This document shows positions 42,801 to 48,651 of a stretch of DNA of 48,651 bases, piece by piece. Origin of the DNA: Bacillota bacterium (lineage in GTDB: Bacteria > Bacillota > UBA4882 > UBA8346); assembly GCA_023436305.1 (NCBI GenBank), contig JAEZJQ010000118.1, positions 1-48,651 on the forward strand, in the 5' to 3' direction. Below the pieces are notes generated by a model. The model searched no databases. It was not told the origin of the DNA and saw only the letters and a list, made by a program, of their open reading frames with translations. Every line of letters starts with the position of its first letter. Positions within the stretch are counted from its first letter, which is position 1. A program made the translations under genes and the position numbers.

Positions 42801-43372
42801 ACCAACAGTTGGAACAACGGTATGAATTCTTGAATACCCAATCTCAGGATCTAATCAAGGCCAAAGAATCGCTTCTCAAAGTCATCGGTGAAATTGAACG
42901 AACCATTACCAAACGTTTTACTGAAACCTTTCAAGAGGTCCGAAACCAGTTTACGACCATTTATTCCAAATTATTCGAGGGCGGCAACGCTGATTTGTAT
43001 TTAGCGGACCCCGAGCATCCCTTGGAATCGGGAATCGAGATCTCCGCTCAACCTCCGGGTAAAAAGCTGCAAAGTTTAATGCTGCTCTCCGGTGGCGAAC
43101 GGTCCATGACCGCCATTGCCTTGCTTTTTTCGATTTTGGCGGTCAAACCGTCTCCGTTTTGTGTCCTGGATGAAATCGACGCCTCTTTGGATGAGGTCAA
43201 CGTGCAACGTTTTTCCAAGTGTCTGGAGCTTTTTAGCAAAGATGTCCAGTTTATTGTGGTAACCCACCGCCGGGGCACGATGGAAGCGGCGAATGCCATA
43301 TATGGCGTAACCATGGAGGAGCTTGGGGTTTCAAAGCTGATTTCGCTGGATTTGAACCAAAAAGTCGGATGA
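39812..43372 (+). CDS. smc: Chromosome segregation ATPase SMC
   Basis: 1186 residues from TTG 39812, seven bases after AAGGGGG; it gives the usual MYLKRLEMVGFKSFAD start, whereas the open frame reaches 39770 without a ribosome site. Walker A GPNGSGKSN (31-39), long coiled coil, hinge (about 505-660), second coiled coil, then the ABC signature LLSGGERSM (about 1090) and Walker B CVLDEIDASLDE (about 1117). Loads with ScpA/ScpB to organise and segregate the chromosome. Followed by ftsY, the common SMC neighbour. Confidence 0.98.
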   Translation: MYLKRLEMVGFKSFADKIRLDFLPGVTAVVGPNGSGKSNISDALRWVLGEQSIKTLRGSKMDDIIFAGSAVRKPLSLAEVTMILDNSDKALSIDFSEVSVTRKLFRSGESDYLINKSSVRLRDVLELFYDTGLGKEAYSVIGQGKIDAILSAKAEERRIIFEEAAGIIKYKTRKQVAERKLDETDRNLVRLRDILAEIENQLGPLGAQASLAEQFLSLKEQLTNLEINHFGAIVKNIQTKLIDLEKAKNEVQQKYNDFEGQESIIDSQLEEQRLRLLDHDNKIGEMNEDYYRIQNQIDKSREQVTFLEEKLVDLEHQRQEYQNSQDQNLQRKVKILQEQAAIDDEIMKVSSKQASSEVDLGVIEQVLADQNKELLALEAEEQNFKNEVIEVLNEIAGLKNKMNSANLQKDFAVKQISEFQRKVELLTTQLRQLETDCQSKKELLDTQEKELSKRHQTEGESARKILKLEEELSSIEEKNLEWKDKLRGLESKISLLDEMERGFQGYFQGVKAILAETEGQPFYKGVRGIVADLMKVQPGMELAVETALGSSLQHIVIEHDQQAQDAVNYLKQHGKGRATFLPLNLIQGNDGKILQYQGVLQQFGCQPLISILQFSGEYRNIMNYLLNTTVVAPDLKTAVRVGSKLDKSFRIVTPEGDLVNPGGSITGGSIDKRRLGLLSRRREIEDLKKDKMDAEAFLEKGRAAAKLNKEQIQTFVKELEQAKVEGNEIKLKRVALDREIQTVEQNVARIKDEVSTYTAQLEELLVESQKYDAGKEEYMQLIEVKEGKLHEIEVKLTELAESLRTVKFNKEETVQRITELKSRLSANLQEQQGKIALKSQFLKQIQEIDDFLNELKLKQEQIEMDNCRIKDTLADSTGRIEQEKLRLKSQENLINQSKQAKDEILVCIKDFENRQRNFRRKQNDFQNQLYKIDLTINQNQLEVENILNNLKEDYGSEWMVRIDASWAGGDDVGTRIEQLKMGIRDLGTVNLAAIDDYQQLEQRYEFLNTQSQDLIKAKESLLKVIGEIERTITKRFTETFQEVRNQFTTIYSKLFEGGNADLYLADPEHPLESGIEISAQPPGKKLQSLMLLSGGERSMTAIALLFSILAVKPSPFCVLDEIDASLDEVNVQRFSKCLELFSKDVQFIVVTHRRGTMEAANAIYGVTMEELGVSKLISLDLNQKVG

Positions 43373-43383
43373 ATAATGGATCG

Positions 43384-43448
43384 TATGGTTTATTACCCGC
43401 TTGGCTGTATATCGCTTAAGCCTTATCCATAAGCGATTAAAAACCATA
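43384..43448 (+). other. Nested inverted repeats between smc and ftsY
   Basis: TATGGTTT (43384-43391) can pair with AAACCATA (43441-43448), enclosing ATCGCTTA (43411-43418) paired with TAAGCGAT (43430-43437). TTAAGCGAT occurs once more at 43452-43460. No T run follows. Confidence 0.45.
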
Positions 43449-43497
43449 AACTATTAAGCGATAGGACATAAAGCAATTGTAAGGAGCGAGCTGGACG

Positions 43498-44424
43498 ATG
43501 GCTGAATCAAAACCCAATTTTTTTACCAAATTGAAACAAGGGCTATCCCGGACCAAGGAAAGTTTTATTTCGGGCTTGGAGAGTGTTTTTACGGGTTATA
43601 AGAAAATTGATGAGGAATTGTTCACCGAACTTGAGGACACTTTAATTATGGCGGATGTAGGGGTCACCACCGCCGAATTTTTGATAGGCCAATTAAAACG
43701 TGCCGCCAAGGACAATAATATTACTGATCCCAGCCAGTTAAAGACGGTTTTTATCGAACAGATCAGCCGGATATTTGAGGCTGCCAGTTCCGGAACATTG
43801 GACTTTAACGGCCGGAATATAGTATATTTGGTGGTGGGGGTGAATGGAGTCGGGAAAACGACTACCATCGCTAAATTGGCGTCCCGTTTTAAGGAGAATG
43901 ACCGTCAGGTATTGCTGGTGGCCGGAGATACTTTCCGGGCCGCCGCCACTGAACAACTGATGCTCTGGGGAGAACGGCTGGGGATTACCGTGATTCATCA
44001 TCAGGAGGGTGCGGATCCAGCGGCCGTTGTTTTTGACGGCATGGCGGCTGCCGGTGCCCGAAAGGCGGATGTGGTGATTGTTGATACCGCCGGGCGGCTT
44101 CATACCAAAGTCAATCTGATGGAAGAGTTAAAAAAGGTGAAACGGGTTATCGGACAAAACCTGGGCGATCGGACTTTGAAGACCATTCTGGTCATTGACG
44201 CCACCACCGGCCAGAATGCCATCAGCCAAACGAAAGTATTTCAGGATGCCTTGCAAATCGACGGTTTAATCCTGACCAAACTCGATGGTACGGCCAAAGG
44301 TGGCGTAATCCTGGCGCTGGCCAATCAGTTCAAGATTCCTATTTTAATGATCGGAGTGGGGGAAAAACATGAGGACCTACAACCGTTTGAGGCGGTGACT
44401 TTTACGAAAGCGTTGTTTGAATAA
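43498..44424 (+). CDS. ftsY: Signal recognition particle receptor FtsY
   Basis: 308 residues. A short N-terminal region and N domain (helical, ELEDTLIMADVGVTT), then the SRP GTPase G domain: GVNGVGKTTTIAKLA (G1, about 114-128), DTFRAAATEQL, DTAGR (G3, about 195), TKLDGTAKGG (G4, about 260) and GVGEKHEDLQPF near the end. Docks ribosome-SRP complexes at the membrane translocon. GGAGCGAG precedes ATG 43498. Without a long acidic A domain, as in many Bacillota. Confidence 0.97.
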   Translation: MAESKPNFFTKLKQGLSRTKESFISGLESVFTGYKKIDEELFTELEDTLIMADVGVTTAEFLIGQLKRAAKDNNITDPSQLKTVFIEQISRIFEAASSGTLDFNGRNIVYLVVGVNGVGKTTTIAKLASRFKENDRQVLLVAGDTFRAAATEQLMLWGERLGITVIHHQEGADPAAVVFDGMAAAGARKADVVIVDTAGRLHTKVNLMEELKKVKRVIGQNLGDRTLKTILVIDATTGQNAISQTKVFQDALQIDGLILTKLDGTAKGGVILALANQFKIPILMIGVGEKHEDLQPFEAVTFTKALFE

Positions 44425-44458
44425 GACAGTGAAAAGCTGGTATAAGTAAGGAGCCGCA

Positions 44459-45787
44459 ATGCCCAAAAAATATTATATTACCACCTTCGGTTGTCAGATG
44501 AACGTTCATGACTCTGAAGTGTTGGCCGGTTTATTGGAATCCCTGGATTATAGTCCGGCTTCTTCGTATGAGGAAGCTGATTTAATATTGATTAATACTT
44601 GTTGTGTCCGCGAAAATGCCGAAAATCGAACTTTCGGGCATATCGGAAATCTGAAAGCCCTTAAGGATAAAAATCCGGATTTGGTGATTGGCATCTGTGG
44701 CTGTATGGTGCAGCAGCCGTCAGTTTTTGAAAAGATCAAGGAGACATTTCCCCAGATTGATCTGGTATTTGGCACCCACAATTTACACCAGTTACCGGAG
44801 CTGTTGGAACAGGTAAAAAACGCCCAGTCAAGGGTCTTTGAGGTATGGGATTCGGACGGGTCCATTTATGAAGGGTTGCCGGTAAAACGAGACAGCCCGT
44901 TCAGGGCTTGGGTCACGATTATGTATGGTTGTAATAATTTCTGCAGTTATTGTATTGTACCGTATGTTAGAGGCCGGGAGCGAAGCCGGCGGCCCGGAGA
45001 TATTCTGGCGGAAATTAGCGGTTTGGCTGATGATGGTGTGCAAGAAGTTACTTTACTAGGCCAGAATGTCAATTCTTATGGCCGGGATTTGCCTGAAGGA
45101 GAATGGAGCTTCGCCCGTTTGCTGCGGGAAATCGCCCGTTCCACCAGGATCCGGAGGATTCGTTTTCAAACCTCCCATCCCAAAGACCTATCCCCGGATT
45201 TAATCGCGGTTATGGCTGAAGAATCTAAAGTTTGCCGCCATCTTCATTTGCCGGTTCAGGCTGGAAGCACCCGTATTCTGAAATTGATGAATCGACAGTA
45301 TGGCAAGGAGCAATACGAAGAATTGGCTTTTAGAATCAAGCGAAGTATCCCCGGAATTGCGTTGACCACGGATATAATCGTGGGTTTTCCCGGAGAACGG
45401 GAGGAAGATTTTCAGGATACTTTGGATTTGGTGAAAAAGGTCCGATTTGACGGCGCTTTTACTTTTCTATATTCCCCCCGGGTGGGGACTCCGGCCGCGC
45501 AAATGGAGATTACGGAGCCGGAATTGGAACGGAAGCTGCGGCTCACGAACTTAATCAAAATTCAAAATGAGATTTCCCTGGAAAGAAATATGGAGTATAT
45601 CGGTACCTTAAACGAATTACTTGTAGAGGGCCCTAGTGAAAAAAATCCGGTGGTTTGGTCTGGGCGTAATTCCCAGAATAAACTGGTTCATTTTAAACCA
45701 ACCAAGAAGATACAACCGGGTGAGTTTATTCAGGTTCGAATTGTGGAAGCTCAAACATTTACGCTCACCGGAGAGATTATCGGTTAA
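44459..45787 (+). CDS. miaB: tRNA-2-methylthio-N6-dimethylallyladenosine synthase MiaB
   Basis: 442 residues. The N-terminal MTTase domain has Cys at 12 (GC), 48 (NTC) and 82 (GCM) for the second iron-sulphur cluster. The radical SAM motif is C158-x3-C162-x2-C165 (CNNFCSYC), and the C-terminal TRAM domain ends with FTLTGEIIG. Adds the methylthio group to i6A37 of tRNAs. AAGGAGCCGC precedes ATG 44459, 34 bases after ftsY. GQNVNSYG and RIRRIRFQTSHP fit MiaB over the RimO branch. Confidence 0.95.
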   Translation: MPKKYYITTFGCQMNVHDSEVLAGLLESLDYSPASSYEEADLILINTCCVRENAENRTFGHIGNLKALKDKNPDLVIGICGCMVQQPSVFEKIKETFPQIDLVFGTHNLHQLPELLEQVKNAQSRVFEVWDSDGSIYEGLPVKRDSPFRAWVTIMYGCNNFCSYCIVPYVRGRERSRRPGDILAEISGLADDGVQEVTLLGQNVNSYGRDLPEGEWSFARLLREIARSTRIRRIRFQTSHPKDLSPDLIAVMAEESKVCRHLHLPVQAGSTRILKLMNRQYGKEQYEELAFRIKRSIPGIALTTDIIVGFPGEREEDFQDTLDLVKKVRFDGAFTFLYSPRVGTPAAQMEITEPELERKLRLTNLIKIQNEISLERNMEYIGTLNELLVEGPSEKNPVVWSGRNSQNKLVHFKPTKKIQPGEFIQVRIVEAQTFTLTGEIIG

Positions 45788-45907
45788 GGGTTAGTTGGGA
45801 GTCGGACGATGGGTTGCTATTCCTGTATAATCTATTGCCAGCCTGCTACACCATACAGTCCATGACAGTCCGTGGCCTGATATCAATTATTGAAAAGGAG
45901 CAAGATG

Positions 45908-47614
45908 ATGGAACTCAGCCAAATCATTAAAATGGCCCGGGGAGTTGAACCGGCTGACATTTTACTGAAAAACGGACGTCTAATCAATGTTTATACCGGT
46001 GATATTTATCTGGCCGATGTGGCGATAGCTGGAAATCAAATTGTGGGCGTGGGGACCGGTTATCATGCCCACGAAACCATTGATCTTAATGGTGATTACA
46101 TTTGCCCCGGTTTTATTGACGCTCACGTCCACATTGAAAGCTCGATGGTTCCCCCGCCGGAATTTGCCCGGGCGGTTATACCCCGGGGCACCACCACCGT
46201 TATCCTGGATCCCCATGAAATCGCCAATGTGCTTGGCCTGGATGGAATCCGTTATATGTTTGATACGGCTAAGTATAATCCGCTTTCTATTTATGTAATG
46301 ATGCCGTCTTGTGTGCCGGCTACGGAAATGGAGACTCCTGGAGCTTATCTGCACTGGTACGATATTGTACCCCAGCTTCATGATCACTGGGTTTTGGGTT
46401 TGGGTGAAATGATGAATTTCCCGGGAGTAATCCTTGGAGATGATGAAGTTTTAAATAAACTTCGGGGGTTTGACAAAGCGATTCGTGACGGGCACGCCCC
46501 TGGTTTAACGGGACACGATTTGATGGCTTATGTGGCGGCCGGGATCGGTTCCGATCATGAATGTACTACCGTAGCCGAGATGCAGGAGAAACTACGGCTG
46601 GGAATGTATATATTTATTCGTGAAGCCACCAACGCTCACAATTTGTTGGCGTTGTTGCCGGGCCTTACTCAGCAAAACAGCCGCCGTCTTTGTTTTTGTA
46701 CGGATGATCGCCATCCGGCCGATCTTTTGGGTTCCGGACATATCGATGATTTAATTCGAATCGCGATTGCAAATGGGGTGGAACCGGTAACCGCCATTCG
46801 TATGGCGACCCTGAATACGGCGGAATACTTTCATCTATATGATCGCGGTGGAATTGCGCCGGGGAAACGGGCTGATCTGGTAACCTTTCAGGATCTCAAT
46901 CGCCCTGAAGCAGGGATTGTGATTTCCAGCGGGAAGATCGTTGCCCGGGACGGCCGGGTTATCCCATGGGAACGTCCGTTAAAGTCCATGTTTCTGCGCT
47001 CTACCATGAATGTGAATTGGGAGTCTATTCAGCTTAAAATCGCCGCTCAAAAGAAGCGCGGCCGAATTATTGGGATTATACCGGATCAATTGACGACTGA
47101 AAATCTAATCGAGGATTTACCGGTGGTTAATGGTGAAGTCGTCAGTGATCCCGGCCGGGATATAGCAAAAATTGTAGTTATTGAACGGCACTTGGCCACG
47201 GGTAATTTTGGGCTGGGTCTGGTCAAGGGAATTGGTTTAAAAAGGGGAGCCATCGCTTCTACCATAGCTCACGACAGTCACAATATAGTAGTTGCCGGAA
47301 TGGATGATGATTCAATCATGTTCGCGGCTCGTCTTGTCGCCGAGATGCGTGGGGGAATGGTGGCCGTAGAGGGTAATCGGGTTTTGGCCAAACTGCCGTT
47401 ACCGATTGCGGGTCTGATGAGTGATGAACCCATTGAGATTGTTCGCGACCAAATGGAGGATATCATTAAAGCGGCGCATCAACTGGGTTCAAATTTGAGC
47501 GATCCATTTATGGCCATGTCATTTTTGGCGTTACCTGTGATTCCATCGCTTAAGATTACTGATAAAGGACTGGTGGATGTGGATAAATTTCAGATAGTGC
47601 CGTTGTTTGTTTGA
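45908..47614 (+). CDS. ade: Adenine deaminase
   Basis: 568 residues from ATG 45908 (ATG 45905 and TTG 45890 are in frame; AAAGGAG fits 45908 best). An amidohydrolase with DAHVHIESSM metal ligands, GTTTVILDPHEIAN, TGHDL and CTDDRHPADL, plus the C-terminal domain typical of Ade (AHDSHNIVVAGMDD, GGMVAVEGN). Converts adenine to hypoxanthine for purine salvage. Follows miaB after 120 bases that show no clear terminator. Confidence 0.95.
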   Translation: MELSQIIKMARGVEPADILLKNGRLINVYTGDIYLADVAIAGNQIVGVGTGYHAHETIDLNGDYICPGFIDAHVHIESSMVPPPEFARAVIPRGTTTVILDPHEIANVLGLDGIRYMFDTAKYNPLSIYVMMPSCVPATEMETPGAYLHWYDIVPQLHDHWVLGLGEMMNFPGVILGDDEVLNKLRGFDKAIRDGHAPGLTGHDLMAYVAAGIGSDHECTTVAEMQEKLRLGMYIFIREATNAHNLLALLPGLTQQNSRRLCFCTDDRHPADLLGSGHIDDLIRIAIANGVEPVTAIRMATLNTAEYFHLYDRGGIAPGKRADLVTFQDLNRPEAGIVISSGKIVARDGRVIPWERPLKSMFLRSTMNVNWESIQLKIAAQKKRGRIIGIIPDQLTTENLIEDLPVVNGEVVSDPGRDIAKIVVIERHLATGNFGLGLVKGIGLKRGAIASTIAHDSHNIVVAGMDDDSIMFAARLVAEMRGGMVAVEGNRVLAKLPLPIAGLMSDEPIEIVRDQMEDIIKAAHQLGSNLSDPFMAMSFLALPVIPSLKITDKGLVDVDKFQIVPLFV

Positions 47615-48218
47615 CTTTTCATTTCCTATTACTCCGGCGATTAAAGTTGTAAATTTATCAAGGCGTAAATCCTTGTATACGTAATATTGGATGAATATAA
47701 TTAATCAGCGGAGTAATACTTCACTGTCTCTGATTTTGAATATGGAACATAAAGATTGATTAAAAAACAGCGCAATGATCCACTGGCGCTAAATTTTAGG
47801 TGAATTTTCAAGCATATAATTTTTATCTTCCTAAGAATATATTCATTATATCATATTTGAGCGAGTTTCAGTGGAAAAATAATTTATAATTGTCCAATAT
47901 AAACCATTCAGTGACGGCGCAATAGTGCCGTCATTTTTTTATGAGAGCTTACCTTTTGTTTGGTAATGCGTTTTATGCCACATAAAACACTAAATAAACT
48001 TCGAAAATCGATTATCCGCACAGACTCCTAGATTGCTAAAGGTTAATGCTTATTCAGCTACTTTCAAGTTGGCTTTCCCTAACCGGATAATCATTTTAAG
48101 TATTAAAATCAGTGATTTGACAATTCTACAAAAATTTTATTTAAGGGTGACTAATGCCTAATTTTTAAAAAAGTTTTCAATATGAGACTTAAAACCTATA
48201 CGTTATTTAGAATTTAAT
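47615..48218. other. AT-rich gap without genes (first part)
   Basis: No convincing gene. Visible structures: TATTACTCCG (47627-47636) and CGGAGTAATA (47709-47718), a perfect 10-bp inverted repeat with a CAAGG/CCTTG hairpin inside; AGCGC/GCGCT (47769-47790); GTTTTATG-CCA-CATAAAAC (47970-47988). A minus-strand open stretch of about 29 codons (48137 to 48050) ending GKANLKVAE reads like the C-terminus of a lost protein but has no start. Confidence 0.4.
47912..47940 (+). terminator. Terminator in the gap after ade
   Basis: TGACGGCGC pairs with GTGCCGTCA (one wobble), followed by T7. It lies 300 bases after ade, so it either ends a long 3' UTR or an unannotated small transcript in the gap. Confidence 0.75.
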
Positions 48219-48227
48219 TGATATAAT
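48219..48227 (+). promoter_or_regulatory. Extended -10 element upstream of the last gene
   Basis: TGA-TATAAT. No good -35. Transcription from about 48234 would include the whole structured leader 48251-48382. Confidence 0.4.
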
Positions 48228-48250
48228 TATAGCGTGAAGGTTCAAATATT

Positions 48251-48382
48251 TTTAACAATGATGTCCTGATTATAAATAATTTATTGTATCAAAAACTCAA
48301 ACATTTAGTTGTTTTATGCGGTAAATTGTATTAAATAGGTAAAAAATTGTTCTTTACGGCATCATTGTTAAAGAGTTTTTGA
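48251..48382 (+). ncRNA. Potential pseudoknot leader RNA
   Basis: TTTAACAATGATG (48251-48263) is perfectly complementary to CATCATTGTTAAA (48360-48372), extended by a wobble and a C-G pair. TCAAAAACTC (48289-48298), inside that loop, is perfectly complementary to GAGTTTTTGA (48373-48382), directly after the first helix. The two helices cross, the topology of an H-type pseudoknot. AAAGGAGGTG follows six bases later. No known riboswitch class recognised. AT-rich context makes chance pairing possible. Confidence 0.4.
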
Positions 48383-48452
48383 GATGGAAAGGAGGTGCGG
48401 GTCTCTAAATTAAGATAGTTTAATGAATGTTTATAAAAAAGAAAAAGGAGAA

Positions 48453-48651
48453 ATGGTCAGTATGCAAAAAAAATCTAAAAAAATGTGGCTAATGTTGGTA
48501 TTATGCGTAGTTGCCGTTACAGCTATCACCATTTTGCCGAATATCCACAACACCAACAATACCACCGCTTACGCGGCCGACCCCAATACTTGTTTACAAC
48601 GGTTCAATGATATGTTCACCACTCTCACCAGTTCCTCCAGTGGTTACATGA
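48453..48651 (+). CDS. Secreted protein, N-terminal part (runs off the window)
   Basis: About 66 codons are visible. Start at ATG 48453 or 48462; AAGGAG (48445-48450) lies close to the first and eleven bases from the second. The N-terminus has several lysines, a hydrophobic core (MWLMLVLCVVAVTAITIL) and a probable cut after AYA. The mature start DPNTCLQRFNDMFTTL followed by a serine run and GYM faintly recalls the beginning of secreted glycoside hydrolases, but too little is present to assign a family. Confidence 0.6.
   Translation, partial: MVSMQKKSKKMWLMLVLCVVAVTAITILPNIHNTNNTTAYAADPNTCLQRFNDMFTTLTSSSSGYM

Noticed and set aside
1..48651. tRNA, rRNA, CRISPR arrays, intact insertion sequences or prophage genes
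   Set aside because: No cloverleaf with CCA-adjacent acceptor, regular repeat-spacer array, transposase gene or phage structural gene was found on reading both strands.

Overview
The window looks like chromosomal DNA of an endospore-forming member of the Bacillota. Evidence: an alpha/beta-type small acid-soluble spore protein, SpoVS, a CIRCE-controlled groES-groEL operon, sigma-A promoters with 16-17 base spacers, strong AGGAGG ribosome sites, frequent TTG/GTG starts, and the Bacillota-type order yceD-rpmF-plsX-fabG-acpP-fabF-rnc-smc-ftsY. A secreted pectate lyase with a cellulose-binding domain suggests a plant-polysaccharide degrader. I cannot name the genus from sequence alone. No rRNA, tRNA, CRISPR array, intact insertion sequence or prophage was seen.

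Layout. 1-7.7 kb: the end of a MoxR-type AAA ATPase gene, then a DUF58 protein, a DUF4129 membrane protein, a membrane-anchored pseudokinase and two secreted serine-hydrolase (class C beta-lactamase fold) genes. The pseudokinase and the second hydrolase share a C-terminal domain that I do not recognise, and both have lost catalytic residues. 7.8-17.5 kb: htpG, a small membrane protein, recQ, a nuclease-like orphan, a HAD phosphatase, groES-groEL, a small protein and an MFS transporter. 17.7-23.1 kb: a glycosidase-like orphan with a sigma-A promoter, a CBM3-PL1 pectate lyase and a PspC/LiaF-type envelope-stress operon. 23.3-32.8 kb: asnA-asnS, a GGDEF/HD-GYP c-di-GMP protein, a LysM-L,D-transpeptidase, transketolase, an RluA-type pseudouridine synthase and a SASP. 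32.9-44.4 kb: the ribosomal/lipid/chromosome cluster yceD-rpmF, plsX, fabG-acpP-fabF, rnc, spoVS, a sigma factor, smc and ftsY. 44.4-47.6 kb: miaB and adenine deaminase. 47.6-48.65 kb: an 840-base AT-rich gap with RNA-like structure, followed by the start of a secreted protein.

Most notable observations. (1) Between plsX and fabG, where most Bacillota carry fabH/fabK/fabD, only the last ~42 codons of fabD remain, with the fabG ribosome site inside them. This means either a real deletion of essential fatty-acid genes (which must then lie elsewhere) or a misassembly. (2) The pseudokinase/pseudo-hydrolase group at 3.2-7.7 kb, next to the MoxR-DUF58-DUF4129 genes, is the best candidate for an undescribed envelope system. 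(3) The leader of the last gene has two crossing, perfectly complementary helices (a potential pseudoknot) directly upstream of a full-length Shine-Dalgarno sequence that has no start codon. These readings rest on the sequence and remembered family signatures; no database search was run.
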